From assembly GCA_963082975.1 (NCBI GenBank), contig OY720345.1:80197034-80261033 (forward strand): a stretch of DNA of 64,000 nucleotides. The letters run 5' to 3'. This stretch comes from Labia minor (Eukaryota > Arthropoda > Insecta > Dermaptera > Spongiphoridae). Positions 55,679 to 64,000 of this stretch are shown here, one piece after another. Position 1 is the first letter of the stretch; every line of letters starts with the position of its first letter. The translations under genes and the position numbers were made by a program. The notes under the pieces were generated by a model. It was not told where the DNA came from, ran no database searches, and saw only the letters and a program-made list of their open reading frames with translations.

Positions 55679-55984
55679 TGTAGAGATGTGGGAGGGGTTG
55701 GATCGTTGTAGGGGTAAATTAAGAGCAACAGAAAAGACTTCTTTAGGCTTTTTATAAAATGGTTTATTTACAAATATATATACAAACACTCACTCGTCAT
55801 CATAGCCAAAAATCGAATCAGACCGTCAGCATCGGAATCTCCCTCCGGGGGTCCGCGCTGCCATTTATATATTATTTCTACCCCTCTACCGAGTATCCGT
55901 TGTCGGGCGAATGGGGGGCGGAAACCTTCCTTCTGCCGCCACATTGTTGTCGAGGATCTCTTGACCTCAATTCCAATTCCCACA
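55679..55984 (-). repeat. Gypsy LTR (306 bp)
   Basis: This is the 5' LTR in element orientation. It matches 44762-45152 but lacks about 85 bases between CCGCCACA and GTCGAGGATCTC. Toward the gypsy interior, beyond base 55679, the minus strand has the primer-binding-like TTGGGGGCTGTCCGAGATC. Confidence 0.88.
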
Positions 55985-56109
55985 TATATATAAATAAAAT
56001 CAAATAAATAAAACATTTAATATGAAATATGATTTTCTTCATACTTAAAATGATTTAGAATCTATTCAAAAATAAGATATAATTTCAGCAACAATAGAGA
56101 AATCCCTCG
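55985..56109. other. Spacer
   Basis: Short AT-rich sequence between the gypsy LTR and the non-LTR remnant. No feature is seen. Confidence 0.4.
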
Positions 56110-56640
56110 TCATTTGTTCATGACGAAGGATCTCACCTTCAGTGCGTTCGAGATGAATTTATGAAAGTCTGTCAGTTGGGTCTCGTTCCCAACTTTTAGT
56201 AATATTTCTATATAGTTACCCTCATGAACTTCCTCACATGGATATACATACTTCATGATGAATTCATTTCTTTGTGAAGCGTAGATAGGGCATTCCATCA
56301 AGAAGTGGTATAAATCTTCGTTTTTAATTAAATTGCACAGGGTGCAGATTTGATTTGGGTCTAGAGTATGTTTATTTCTTCCCACGTAAAATTGTACTTG
56401 TCTTGCGTTTGTCGTTCTTAGTTGTATAAAAGTCCCCGATTTAACTAGACCATATCGGTGCCCAATCAAATGACTTCTAGTGAAGTCTAGTCTCCTGTAT
56501 AGTGGTGAGTAATTGGAGGCCTCTAGGTTGTCCAAGTCCTGTAAAATGTATAGGTCTGTCAAAGTGTCCATTAGTTCGTCCAAGAGTCTTCTATAGTCTG
56601 TCGGGTTTTGAAGGGTCCAAATGTCAGGCTTGTTTGATTA
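56110..56640 (-). pseudogene. 3' end of a non-LTR retrotransposon ORF2
   Basis: The minus-strand open frame (157 residues) contains TRSHLIGHRYGLVKSGTFIQ and CTLCNLIKNEDLYHFLMECP, a C-terminal zinc-binding motif (C-x2-C...H-x4-C) found after the reverse transcriptase in jockey- and R1-like elements. Endonuclease and reverse transcriptase are absent, so it is a 5'-truncated copy, as usual for such insertions. Confidence 0.65.
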
Positions 56641-57260
56641 AAAAATATAATACATACATCTCCCAGGGGTGGATTCCAAAAGATCATTCTCCTCGAAGGC
56701 CAAGCCCAAGCCATCTGATGGAGTAATAGGTGTTGCTCCACACGACCCATTAGTGGCTAAAAAAAATATTAAAAAAATTTATAAAATTATTTTCTATTAT
56801 TATTAAATTATTTTTTAGTAAACAACAACATTAAATTCTAAAACAAAAAATCAATTATAAAATGGTAAACTCAACAAATAAATCCCAAGTTATTTTTAAA
56901 AACAACTGAAGTATATATTCCTCTGTTTTTCGCAACCTTGGATATTCCATTATTAACCCCTTAACGCACTTTAAAAAAAAACCGCCAAAAAAATCATTTT
57001 TTTTTATTTCAGAAAATACATATTTGAACATTATTTTGGCTAAAAATTAATTATTCACTATTATTATTAAATTTTGAATGATTTTTAATTTTTTTTTTTA
57101 ATTTCAAGAAGTCACTCTATCCGATGGCAAATCTGCCATGAAGGGGGATGCACTATATTGATGCTATGCCTAGAGCAAACCAGGCATAATCGGTACACTT
57201 TTCTAATTAATTTTCACCCTTTTGGAATCCAAAATTTAGAAGCAACAAATGCGGCCAAGG
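56641..57260. mobile_element. Possible non-autonomous TIR element
   Basis: GGATTCCAAAAG (about 56673) recurs inverted as CTTTTGGAATCC at about 57228. The left copy is preceded by CAGGGGT, a hAT-like start, but the right outer end does not match and no target duplication was found. The interior is AT-rich with a patch ACTCTATCCGATGGCAAATC. It is tentative. Confidence 0.3.
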
Positions 57261-57722
57261 CCAATGCAAATATCGCACAAGGAGAGTTGTAAAATATTCC
57301 TCTCTAGGGAGAATAATAGGATATTTAGAGTCATACGATAGAGAGGAGTTTTTCAGTCGACCTCCTACCCTCAGAATACTAGTGTTATTATCGATAAATT
57401 CTTTATTTTACTAGAAGGGAAGCTCTTTATTATTGTTAATCAATACTAATTCTTGATAATATGCTTTGCGTTGGATGAAACGGGCTAAATCTAATGAAGT
57501 ATCATAAATGTCTTTGTCTGTTACCCGTTTATGCGATTCAAATAATGTCTATTTGATGGGGCGAATGTTTTATATGAAAGATAAATGAACAATTTTTTAT
57601 AATAAACGAAGGATTTAATTAATTTTAAGTAATCAGATGATCGGGATATGATGTTTAAAATTAATATTCTATAGGTGGTAATGTGATGTTTTCGGAATAT
57701 GTAAACGGCAGGGGTGGTGTAA
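57261..57722. other. Unassigned sequence
   Basis: No clear gene. The flank of the BEL/Pao fragment probably extends into it (for example around 57440-57600) but I could not confirm motifs. Confidence 0.3.
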
Positions 57723-58100
57723 GAAATTAATCTAAAGGTCCTTTTATCTAATAAGTTAATTGTAAAAATTTATCAATGGCAATGCCTCTCGTCCTTACGT
57801 CAGCGGGGTTGTCTTTGCCGGGTATATGAGACCATGTAAATTGTAATTGAAAATTTTGAATATCGGATAAACGATTCCCTACGAAGGATTTGTATAAATG
57901 ATTAGGAGAGGTTATCCAGTTTAAGATGATTATCGAATCCGAAAACAAATACGTGTGCTGAATGATTTAACGTCGGGATAATGAATTCGATATATTTTAT
58001 CATGAGGTGTGCTGCCATTAATTCTAATCGGGGTAATGAAACGGATTTTAAAGGGGCGACTTTAAATTTTAAAACCAATAAATTTGAATAAAACACAACA
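57723..58100 (-). pseudogene. BEL/Pao pol fragment (RNase H region)
   Basis: The minus strand reads VSLPRLELMAAHLMIKY, then, after a frameshift near 57920, SDSIIILNWITSPNHLYKSF, VGNRLSDIQ and WSHIPGKDNPADVRTRG. This run (PRLELxAAxL, DSxxxLxWI, VxNRxxxIQ, WxHxPGxxNPADxxSRG) is diagnostic of BEL/Pao pol between reverse transcriptase and integrase. The rest of the element is missing. Confidence 0.75.
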
Positions 58101-58316
58101 GGACTCAGAACAGGAGAGGAGGGGGAAAGTCAAGGAAGTGGAAAAGAGATAAGGCAGGTATGTTGAAACAGAAGGACTCCCCTCTCGGAGTTCCACTTTT
58201 TATTTTTGTGCACATGTGATTCGAAATGGCTTGTTCAGGATCTATCAAATGAATGAAATCTCCAGCCGTTTACCCTTTTGACGTAGATATAAAAGCGAAT
58301 CTTGAAAAGTGATCCG
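58101..58316. other. Junction region, possible LTR piece
   Basis: A GC-richer stretch (AGGAGAGGAGGGGGAAAGTC, ACTCCCCTCTCGGAGTTCC) is joined to AT-rich DNA. It could be part of an LTR or leader of the BEL/Pao element, but I found no second copy. Confidence 0.3.
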
Positions 58317-58810
58317 CTAGGATGTGTAAATATTGCTTTTTGGAATTGTTTCCACAATTTGTAGGTCATTTTCAAATTGTTCAGTTACATTTTTATCCAA
58401 ATTTTCAATTCGACGTGTTACAGTTCTGCGAGAAAGTTGCAAATCTTTAATTGTATTGAGAATTTCATTTTTATTTTTAAAGTTGGAAAATAATTTCTCG
58501 CCACCCTCAAGAAAAGCTTCCTTAAAAATTTCTCCATCTCGATACGGTTTTTTATGTTTTGCCAAAACGTATGTTATGACATAGGATGCTTCAGTTACCA
58601 TTTTGGATTGCTTCATAGGCTTATGAAACAAAAGTTGCTGTGCGGTCAATTGATTTTTTAATTCTTTAATTTTTTGTTTTCTTAATTCTGTGTTAACAGG
58701 GTAATCATTTTCATAATATTTATGTAAACTCTAAAAATGTCTTTCGAGATTTCCTTTTTTGGGTAAAGCGACTGTAACACGACATATCAAACACATACAT
58801 TTATCTTTAT
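58317..58810 (-). pseudogene. hAT transposase N-terminal fragment
   Basis: The minus-strand sequence includes a zinc-finger-like start (CMCLICRVTVALPKKGNLER), LRKQKIKELKNQL, TEASYVITYVLAKHKKPYRD, FKEAFLEGGEKLF and LQLSRRTVTRRIENL. This parallels the first 150 residues of the hAT transposase at 53796-54272 but is clearly a different subfamily. It has an in-frame stop near 58733, and the catalytic part is missing. Confidence 0.6.
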
Positions 58811-59522
58811 ACATAGTGAAGAAATATAACTCTTCCCATTCATTATGGTAATGATATGTTTTTTGTTCTTTTTATTCATTTTAATTTTATCTGAAATTAA
58901 AATTAGTATATGTAGTTGTAATCTAGAGAAGTAAATCAAAATTAAACATTTTAAATATACATATTTTCTTACGCAAAAACGGTATTTCAATAATTTTCAC
59001 TACACAATTTCTTTCTTAGCGTTTGCTTCAGCTCCCAATCAGATCACAAAATAAACTAAAATGTCCAGAAATAAGTAGCAAATTATGCTACGACCAAACA
59101 CTCAACTTACTACATAGTTGCAAATGAGTAGTAAATGCTACAAAGCTACATAGTTGCAATTATAGAAAATAGTAAACAACTTGCTGCAACAATAGTTGCA
59201 ACTCATTGCAAGTACAGTATTTAGACAAGATATAGTAGGGAATAAGTTACGTGAGTTTTACAGTTGAAAGGTGCCAAACAAACCGAACGCTTAATGCCTA
59301 TTTCTATGATTACCAAATCAATCAAAAAAATAGATTTACAGTATAATATCATCATCATTCATAATATGTGCAGTTCTCTGTAAAATTATAAATTAATGTT
59401 TCATCGTTTTTTAAATTTTAAGTCGGTGCATATTATGAAAAATTGAAGTAAATCTAGTAAATTATATAAAATGTTTGCGATCGACTGCCGAACTGTACGC
59501 GATCGACCGGTTGCCCACCCTG
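58317..59522 (-). mobile_element. Truncated hAT element
   Basis: The right terminus reads (minus strand) CAGGGTGGGCAACCGGTCGA, a hAT-type end, and is followed outward by GTCTAGAT, the likely 8-bp target site (59523-59530). The transposase start lies to the left on the minus strand. The left terminus and matching duplication were not found, so the element is truncated near 58300. It interrupts a gag gene just after its zinc knuckle. Confidence 0.6.
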
Positions 59523-60199
59523 GTCTAGATGTTGAAGAGAGTTCACCTCGCAAACGTTTTCTGCATTCTGAAATTCGATGTCTGGATATCCCGCACCCGT
59601 GACACTTACCAGAAAACTTCTCGACTGATCCCTTGGTGTATTGCTGGTTATTTTCTGAGTCTTCCAATGGTCTTTTTTTATAGAAATACCGCTTAGAATT
59701 CTTAAAAGATGCGTTTTGGTGGTTATCGAATGAGCATTAGGCCACCACCGTCTCTTTGGCATAAAGCAGCTATGACAAATCCTGTTATAGCGTCCTCTGG
59801 CATTTGTACCTTTGGTACTCTCTCGATTAGATTCCATAAGCGTAAGCCTGCTTCTGGAGCGGTTTCCTTAGTTCCGATTCGAAACTGAATGATGTCGAAA
59901 AAATGATCTTGATATAATTTAGGCCTACAAAATTTAACCATCAAATTTTCCTTAACTGTGTCCCAAGAGAGCCCATTCATGTTTATTTTAGTCAAACAAG
60001 AAGCTGCTCGTCCCTTCAGAGCACTTGTAAGGGTTACCAGCAGCTCGACACCTTCAATGTGCTTAGTTTTGACAATTAACTCAGTTATATTACACCAACC
60101 TTCAATTTCTGCATCGGGATCATCAGGCTTGAATTCTAAGAGTTCAGTAGTCGACTGAGCCGTCGTAGGTACGATCGGGGGCTGTGTCGTCGTTAGCAT
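59400..60199 (-). pseudogene. LTR-retrotransposon gag, broken
   Basis: An ATG at 60197-60199 starts a frame with LLEFKPDDPDAEIEGWCNIT, ALKGRAASCLTKI, a DHFFDIIQF segment and IERVPKVQMPEDAITGFVIA, typical of retrotransposon gag. Near 59740 the frame shifts, and another frame carries a CCHC zinc knuckle CHGCGISRHRISEC at about 59570-59610. The hAT terminus at 59522 cuts it right after the knuckle, so bases below 59522 belong to the hAT. On the upstream side it abuts a broken piggyBac gene at about 60215 without an LTR. Confidence 0.65.
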
Positions 60200-60216
60200 G
60201 CTATTCAACAAGAGTC

Positions 60217-61391
60217 TGCTCTATCAACACCCCCCATATATTTGTTGTAGTTTATAACAACGGTTGGTTTCTTCACTTCCTGCAAATTTCCTCCACGTAC
60301 TCTTTTGTTTATTGGCTGAGTGCCCGAAACGTCTAACTGCTGAGTACAGTGACAACCCTTTTATCTTTCCAGGCTAATAATAATAAGTTTCCCGATCTGC
60401 AGGCAAATGTATTATCCTCGGAAAACTGTGGTCTTTTTATGGAGTCCGGTACGAATTTCCGGTTAATTTGAATAGTTCCATATAGGTACACGTTTACTTT
60501 CAGCAGTTCTCGTGCTAGTGGTAGGCTCGTATAATATCTGTCAGTAAATATATGATATCCTTTACTGCCAGGATTGCCTTCCAGTAAATTTTGGCACAAA
60601 TGCAGTACAATTCGTGGAAGGTCAGCCCTTACTAAATTCTCTGATGTCAAGCTTTCATAATAAGGCAAAATTGAATAAATGTATCCAGTATTAGCATCTG
60701 CTAATACATATATCCTGATTCCCCACTTTGTTGGTTTATTTGGATTATAAGTCAAAAAACATACCCTGCCTTTGAAACCAACTATAGATTCATCAACGGA
60801 AATTTCCCTTAACGGAACAAAATGTTGCTTGAACTTTTTTTCCAAAAAATCTAAATAGTGACTGACCTTTTGCACCCGACTCCGAAGACTTTGCAAATGT
60901 AGCATCCAAATTTGCATGAATCTCTCTCTTCTAAATATGGCACCAAAAAAAGGAATTTTCGCATTAAAATTTTGGGACAAATATTCCTGCAGATGGGTAA
61001 CAGTTATTGTACCCATATTTAGAATGACTCCTAGAAAGGCCTCAAATTCTGCCACTGTAAGATCCTCCCATGTATTCCACGTGAATCGCTTTGATTAAGT
61101 TTTTTAACTAATTTTATTACAAGCATATGTATTTGTCTGTTCTACAATTTTTTCAATTAATTCATTCGCAAAAAAAGCCTAAAAAAGTCAATGGGTGTTG
61201 TACAGTTGTCAGGAATCTGTGGTCCTTCAGCTTTATCCCCAGAAGTTGCGAATCGCTCTATTTTAGTGAATTTTATATTTTTATGATTATCTAGTTCTTC
61301 TTTCACAATTTCTTCATTCGTCTCTAGAGCCAATCCTTTAAGAAGAAATGTTTGATGTTTTTCACATTTTGGAGTAAATGTAAAAAATTCA
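60217..61391 (-). pseudogene. piggyBac transposase, broken
   Basis: From the right, the minus strand encodes an N-terminal region (IDFFRLFFANELIEKIVEQT) interrupted by a stop, then a 240-residue open part (60333-61055). This carries the piggyBac catalytic region EISVDESIVGFKGR with the first aspartate, NKPTKWGIRIYVLADANTGY, and IFTDRYYTSLPLARELL with the second aspartate. A stop/frameshift at 60330 follows, and a shifted frame continues with RVRGGNLQEVKKPTV and YNKYMGGVDRADS, the third catalytic aspartate. The sequence then breaks at about 60217, where the gag gene begins. The protein would cut and paste DNA at TTAA sites. No piggyBac terminal repeats were found. Confidence 0.8.
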
Positions 61392-61404
61392 TACTTCCTT
61401 TCTC

Positions 61405-62150
61405 TTAATTTGGAAATTGTTTTTTATAATCATCCATTGATTGGGTGATTATATTTGACATCTTCGAATCAGGTCTTCTTTTGATTTCGAAATGTTTTGA
61501 AAAGGTCTTCATTATTTGTATTACTTGGACCGCGATGTCATTGTTGATTGATATTGGTGGACATTTCTCTTTTACTGAGGTCTTTTCCACCTGCGGAGTA
61601 GTGATTTTTTTTAGGTTTTTCGAGTTTTCTGTTGTTTCACAGGTCAGTATCTTTTTATTTGATAGAGACACTAAAGATTCTTTACCTGCTTTTCTTTTTC
61701 TTTTGACCTCCGTCCAATTATGAATCTCGGCGTCATCTTCTTCCATTTCGACTTCATTGACTACTGTTGCCGTTGAAATTTGTTTTTTGATTAGTTCTTC
61801 TAATTCTTTGATTTTTTCCCTTAGATCTTTGTTCTCGTTTTCGAGAGCCTGCATTTTGGAGTTACTTTGTACCCCACTCGAAGAATTTTTCTTGACCGTC
61901 GACATTCTGTCACTTTAACGTTTAACGTCTGCTTTTGTTAGTGATCTTTTTGAGTTAATTATCTCAAAAGCTTTCTTGTTAGATAGACCTTTGGTCTGCA
62001 GACTGTTATTTTTAGATTTACTCAGAGGCAATTCCAATAGCTGGCCCAAGGGCTTGGCAGGTAGGCCGGGCTTGAGATCCGTAGGAGGGTTTTTGTTCGT
62101 GCTCGGGTTCTCCACTCTGAAAGGCGATGTTGACCGTACGAATGCTCAAT
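61405..62150 (-). pseudogene. ORF1-like protein of a retroelement (tentative)
   Basis: The minus-strand frame 61405-61905 starts MSTVKKNSSSGVQSNSK and has a coiled-coil heptad stretch (MQALENENKDLREKIKELEE), an acidic patch and a basic WTEVKRKRKAGKE motif. A preceding open block (61915-62115) contains LSNKKAFEIINSKRSLTKAD. Coiled coil plus basic motif is common in ORF1 proteins of non-LTR elements. No zinc knuckle or reverse transcriptase follows, because piggyBac sequence begins directly downstream. It could also be a host fragment. Confidence 0.35.
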
Positions 62151-62203
62151 GAGAACTGCCACCGGCGTGCCTGCCCACCTTTTCTTTTAAAGCCTTATGC
62201 TGT

Positions 62204-62236
62204 CATATATATATATATATATATATTTATATATGT
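62204..62236. repeat. AT dinucleotide microsatellite
   Basis: A run of TA repeats, with one TT interruption, marks the boundary between the ORF1-like remnant and the gag of the next element. Confidence 0.8.
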
Positions 62237-62284
62237 AAGTAACTGAATTAAAGAATCCTACTTTAATTGATTGCTAAAAATAAT

Positions 62285-63010
62285 TGGATTTATTTACATT
62301 TGTGGGGAAGGGGGGCCCTTTCGTATTGGCCTGTTCTTGTTCCCTGAGCTCGATGGCTCGTCCTTTCGTAAGGAGCTTCGGGAACGTCCCGATCGAACTC
62401 CGGAGCATAGGGTCTCTAATGCTGAATCGCAGTAGACCGTATATTATGTCCACCTGGTGGACATCGCAGAGTGGCGGCGTAAGTTAGGCTAGACGTGCCC
62501 TTTGTGTTGTCATATATTCATCTGTGGACATCTGCCCTTTGTGTTGTCATATATTCATCTGTGGACATCTGGGCTGGCTGTGGGTGAGCGGAGATGTCCA
62601 TGAATATCTGGTGGTTCGCAAGCTTCGGGACGAAGGCTTCGAATTCTTTCCAAGTGTTTATTTGGCCGCTGACGCCGAGCCACCATTCATTGGCACTGCC
62701 TTTTAAAAACAGTGGCAATGTCCGGAGGGCCTCCGCATCGCTGGCCGCCGAGAGGTCTTTGTAGAGGCTCGCGGCCGTAAAAAAATTCCTCCACTGCACC
62801 CCGAGTACGTGTGCCATCGTATCGGGCGGTGCAGTTAGCGAAATTGGGCCGCGGAGCTGTAGCGGCGTTGGGCGAAGCAATTTGGCAGCGCTCGAGCAGG
62901 GCCACGAATTGTTCTTCAGATAGTTGTATGGCAATCTTGGGGTTTAACCTTGGACTTCTTCTGGGTAGAATTGTGACGGGTTCTTCTTTTCGGACACGCA
63001 CTCACCGGAA
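62285..63010 (-). pseudogene. Gypsy-type gag, GC-rich, broken
   Basis: From the primer-binding site leftward, a first frame reads EPVTILPRRSPRLNPKIAIQ and QLSEEQFVALLERCQ. A shifted frame then has HVLGVQWRNFFTAASLYKD, ALRTLPLFLKGSANEWWLGV and NTWKEFEAFVPKL, the retrotransposon gag core. A 43-bp tandem duplication (about 62507-62570, CCTTTGTGTTGTCATATATT) disrupts the C terminus. GC content is far above the neighbours, suggesting a recently acquired element. The element is truncated near 62285, so pol is missing. Confidence 0.7.
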
Positions 63011-63054
63011 ATCTTCGGGGGGAAACGGAAAAGAAAAAAAAAATTTTCACTCGA

Positions 63055-63072
63055 GCCCCACGTTGGGCGCCA
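63055..63072 (-). promoter_or_regulatory. tRNA-Lys primer-binding site
   Basis: The minus strand reads TGGCGCCCAACGTGGGGC, the complement of the 3' end of a tRNA-Lys including CCA. It lies between the gag leader and the LTR, as expected for the minus-strand primer of a retroelement. Confidence 0.85.
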
Positions 63073-63640
63073 ATTTATAACGGGTTTTATGTTATAAATA
63101 AAAAGATATCGGGGTTCTCGAGTGAGTTTTAATAATTTTTATTTTATCCAAGTTTTGTAATACAAAGTAAAAAGATTTTGTGAAGTGCGGAGTGCGGTTG
63201 ATTGCTTGATATGCGAGCGTTATGTAGGTCGATCCAGAGACGGTAACCTCGGGGAAGGAGTTACGGTAGACGGGGTTTGTCCAATGCTAAAGTTCCACTC
63301 CCGGATGCAATAGCAAAGGCGGCTAAGCTAGTGTTCCAACGCCGGATATACTAGTTTAGGGGGAAGGTGCGGGGGGGGGGCCTAGGTTAGTTCCAATTGA
63401 TGGATGCAGTAACCTGGGAGGGTAGGAGAGGCTGGTGGTTACCTTCAGGGTCTCCGGTCGCTCTCTCTGAATTTTGTGCTTCGGGCGAGCCCTTATATAG
63501 GGGTAGTTTGTAGTAGGGGCGCCGGCGTGGTGGGAAGGCGAGGTGCGCGCGCAGCTGGGCGGAGCGGAAGGGGTGCGCGAGACAGCTAACGCACCCAAGA
63601 GCCTATTAGCGGGGCGCTTGGGAATTATTTTCGCTACACA
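63073..63640 (-). repeat. Solo 5' LTR of the GC-rich gypsy element
   Basis: It is placed by the primer-binding site on its left and by a TGTGTAGCGAAAATAATTCC start (minus strand, at 63640) on its right. A TATATAAGG promoter box occurs on the minus strand at about 63490-63500. The partner LTR is not in the window, so the exact ends are inferred and could be off by several bases. Confidence 0.6.
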
Positions 63641-64000
63641 TTAAATTTACAATTGAATATTTAAGGAATTATATACAAAATTATAATTAATTCTTACCTA
63701 AAAATAATAGAATTGATTAAATGTAGTTTCTTCGGGATAATATAAAATATTATATTTTTAATATAAAATCATTGAATTAGAAATATTTTAATATGGTATT
63801 ATTTTAAACATAAGTGTCAACTCGTCTATTTATCGGATTCTCTTCCGCCACCAAATTGGCAACTTAAAACTTAATTGTCCCTAGTAGGAGGCGCTTAAAT
63901 TTAAAATAAGATATTTTAGATTTATATCTCCCCTGCTTAATGACTCTTTTAATTCCGGGAATTAAAAGAGTGCGGGATCAATTTGTTTATATGGCATTTC
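63641..64000. other. AT-rich flank
   Basis: No gene is seen. The segment AATTCCGGGAATTAAAAGAG near 63954-63973 includes a perfect palindrome (TTAATTCCGGGAATTAA), possibly part of a repeat. Confidence 0.35.

Larger units (their letters stand above)
44762..55984 (-). mobile_element. Ty3/gypsy element, interrupted by three later insertions
   Basis: Two LTRs (44762-45152 and 55679-55984) enclose gag, protease, partial reverse transcriptase, RNase H end and integrase, all on the minus strand. The LTRs begin TGTAGAGATG and end TTCCCACA, and a TATA repeat flanks both ends. On the minus strand the 5' LTR is followed by a TGGGGGCTGTCCGAGAT-like site, close to a tRNA-Pro primer-binding site. Later insertions are a hAT element (48305-54579, itself carrying an RTE element) and a hAT MITE (47040-47672). 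Removing them leaves about 4.3 kb. A large part of reverse transcriptase is missing, so the element is dead, but the integrase is intact. Confidence 0.88.

Overview
The window looks like nuclear DNA of an AT-rich arthropod, most probably an insect. The grounds are about 100-bp spliceosomal introns, tandem C2H2 zinc-finger genes, an intact four-exon DNMT2 (TRDMT1) tRNA methyltransferase gene, and a dense mix of insect-type transposons (Ty3/gypsy, BEL/Pao, copia, RTE and other non-LTR elements, hAT, piggyBac). I see no bacterial operons, rRNA, CRISPR array or convincing functional tRNA gene. I could not assign an order or species.

Layout. (1) 0.8-4.7 kb: a decayed, internally deleted gypsy element with two ~195-bp LTRs. 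(2) 5.4-20.8 kb: a tandem family of two-exon C2H2 zinc-finger genes (copies A, C, D, E plus pseudogene B). All share a 46-bp-class first exon (MDLY...KYPI), a short intron and an exon 2 that opens with a C2HC finger followed by 8-15 C2H2 fingers. Repeats have invaded the array, notably a 1.33-kb composite block present twice, and three of the four main copies have lost their last finger by different mutations. (3) 17.4-18.7 kb: degenerate coding sequence on the minus strand. (4) 24.2-30.3 kb: very AT-rich DNA with small higher-GC open blocks bounded by minus-strand splice signals, probably one or more unrecognised genes with very short exons. (5) 32.3-34.9 kb: a decayed hAT (ZMYM1-like) fragment, a tandem repeat and a hAT-type MITE. 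(6) 36.2-42.2 kb: the DNMT2 gene on the plus strand. Its 4-kb second intron holds a near-perfect 313-bp inverted repeat and two nested hAT MITEs. (7) 42.6-44.2 kb: minus-strand exon-like sequences and a copia gag remnant. (8) 44.8-63.6 kb: a transposon pile-up in which every coding element I can orient reads on the minus strand.

The clearest history is a three-level nest. A gypsy element (44762-55984) received a hAT transposon (48305-54579, 8-bp target duplication GTTAATAC). The hAT transposase gene in turn received an RTE-type retrotransposon (49036-52905, 10-bp duplication ATGGTGCATC) that still carries an intact 992-residue endonuclease/reverse transcriptase ORF. The gypsy element also took a separate 633-bp hAT MITE (47040-47672, TTCTAGGC).

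The most interesting large-scale pattern is the single orientation of about ten unrelated elements in 43-64 kb. This resembles a uni-strand piRNA cluster, but that is an inference needing small-RNA data. The two probably functional host genes or families are DNMT2 and the zinc-finger family. The zinc-finger copies keep an almost invariant scaffold while the DNA-contact residues differ from finger to finger.
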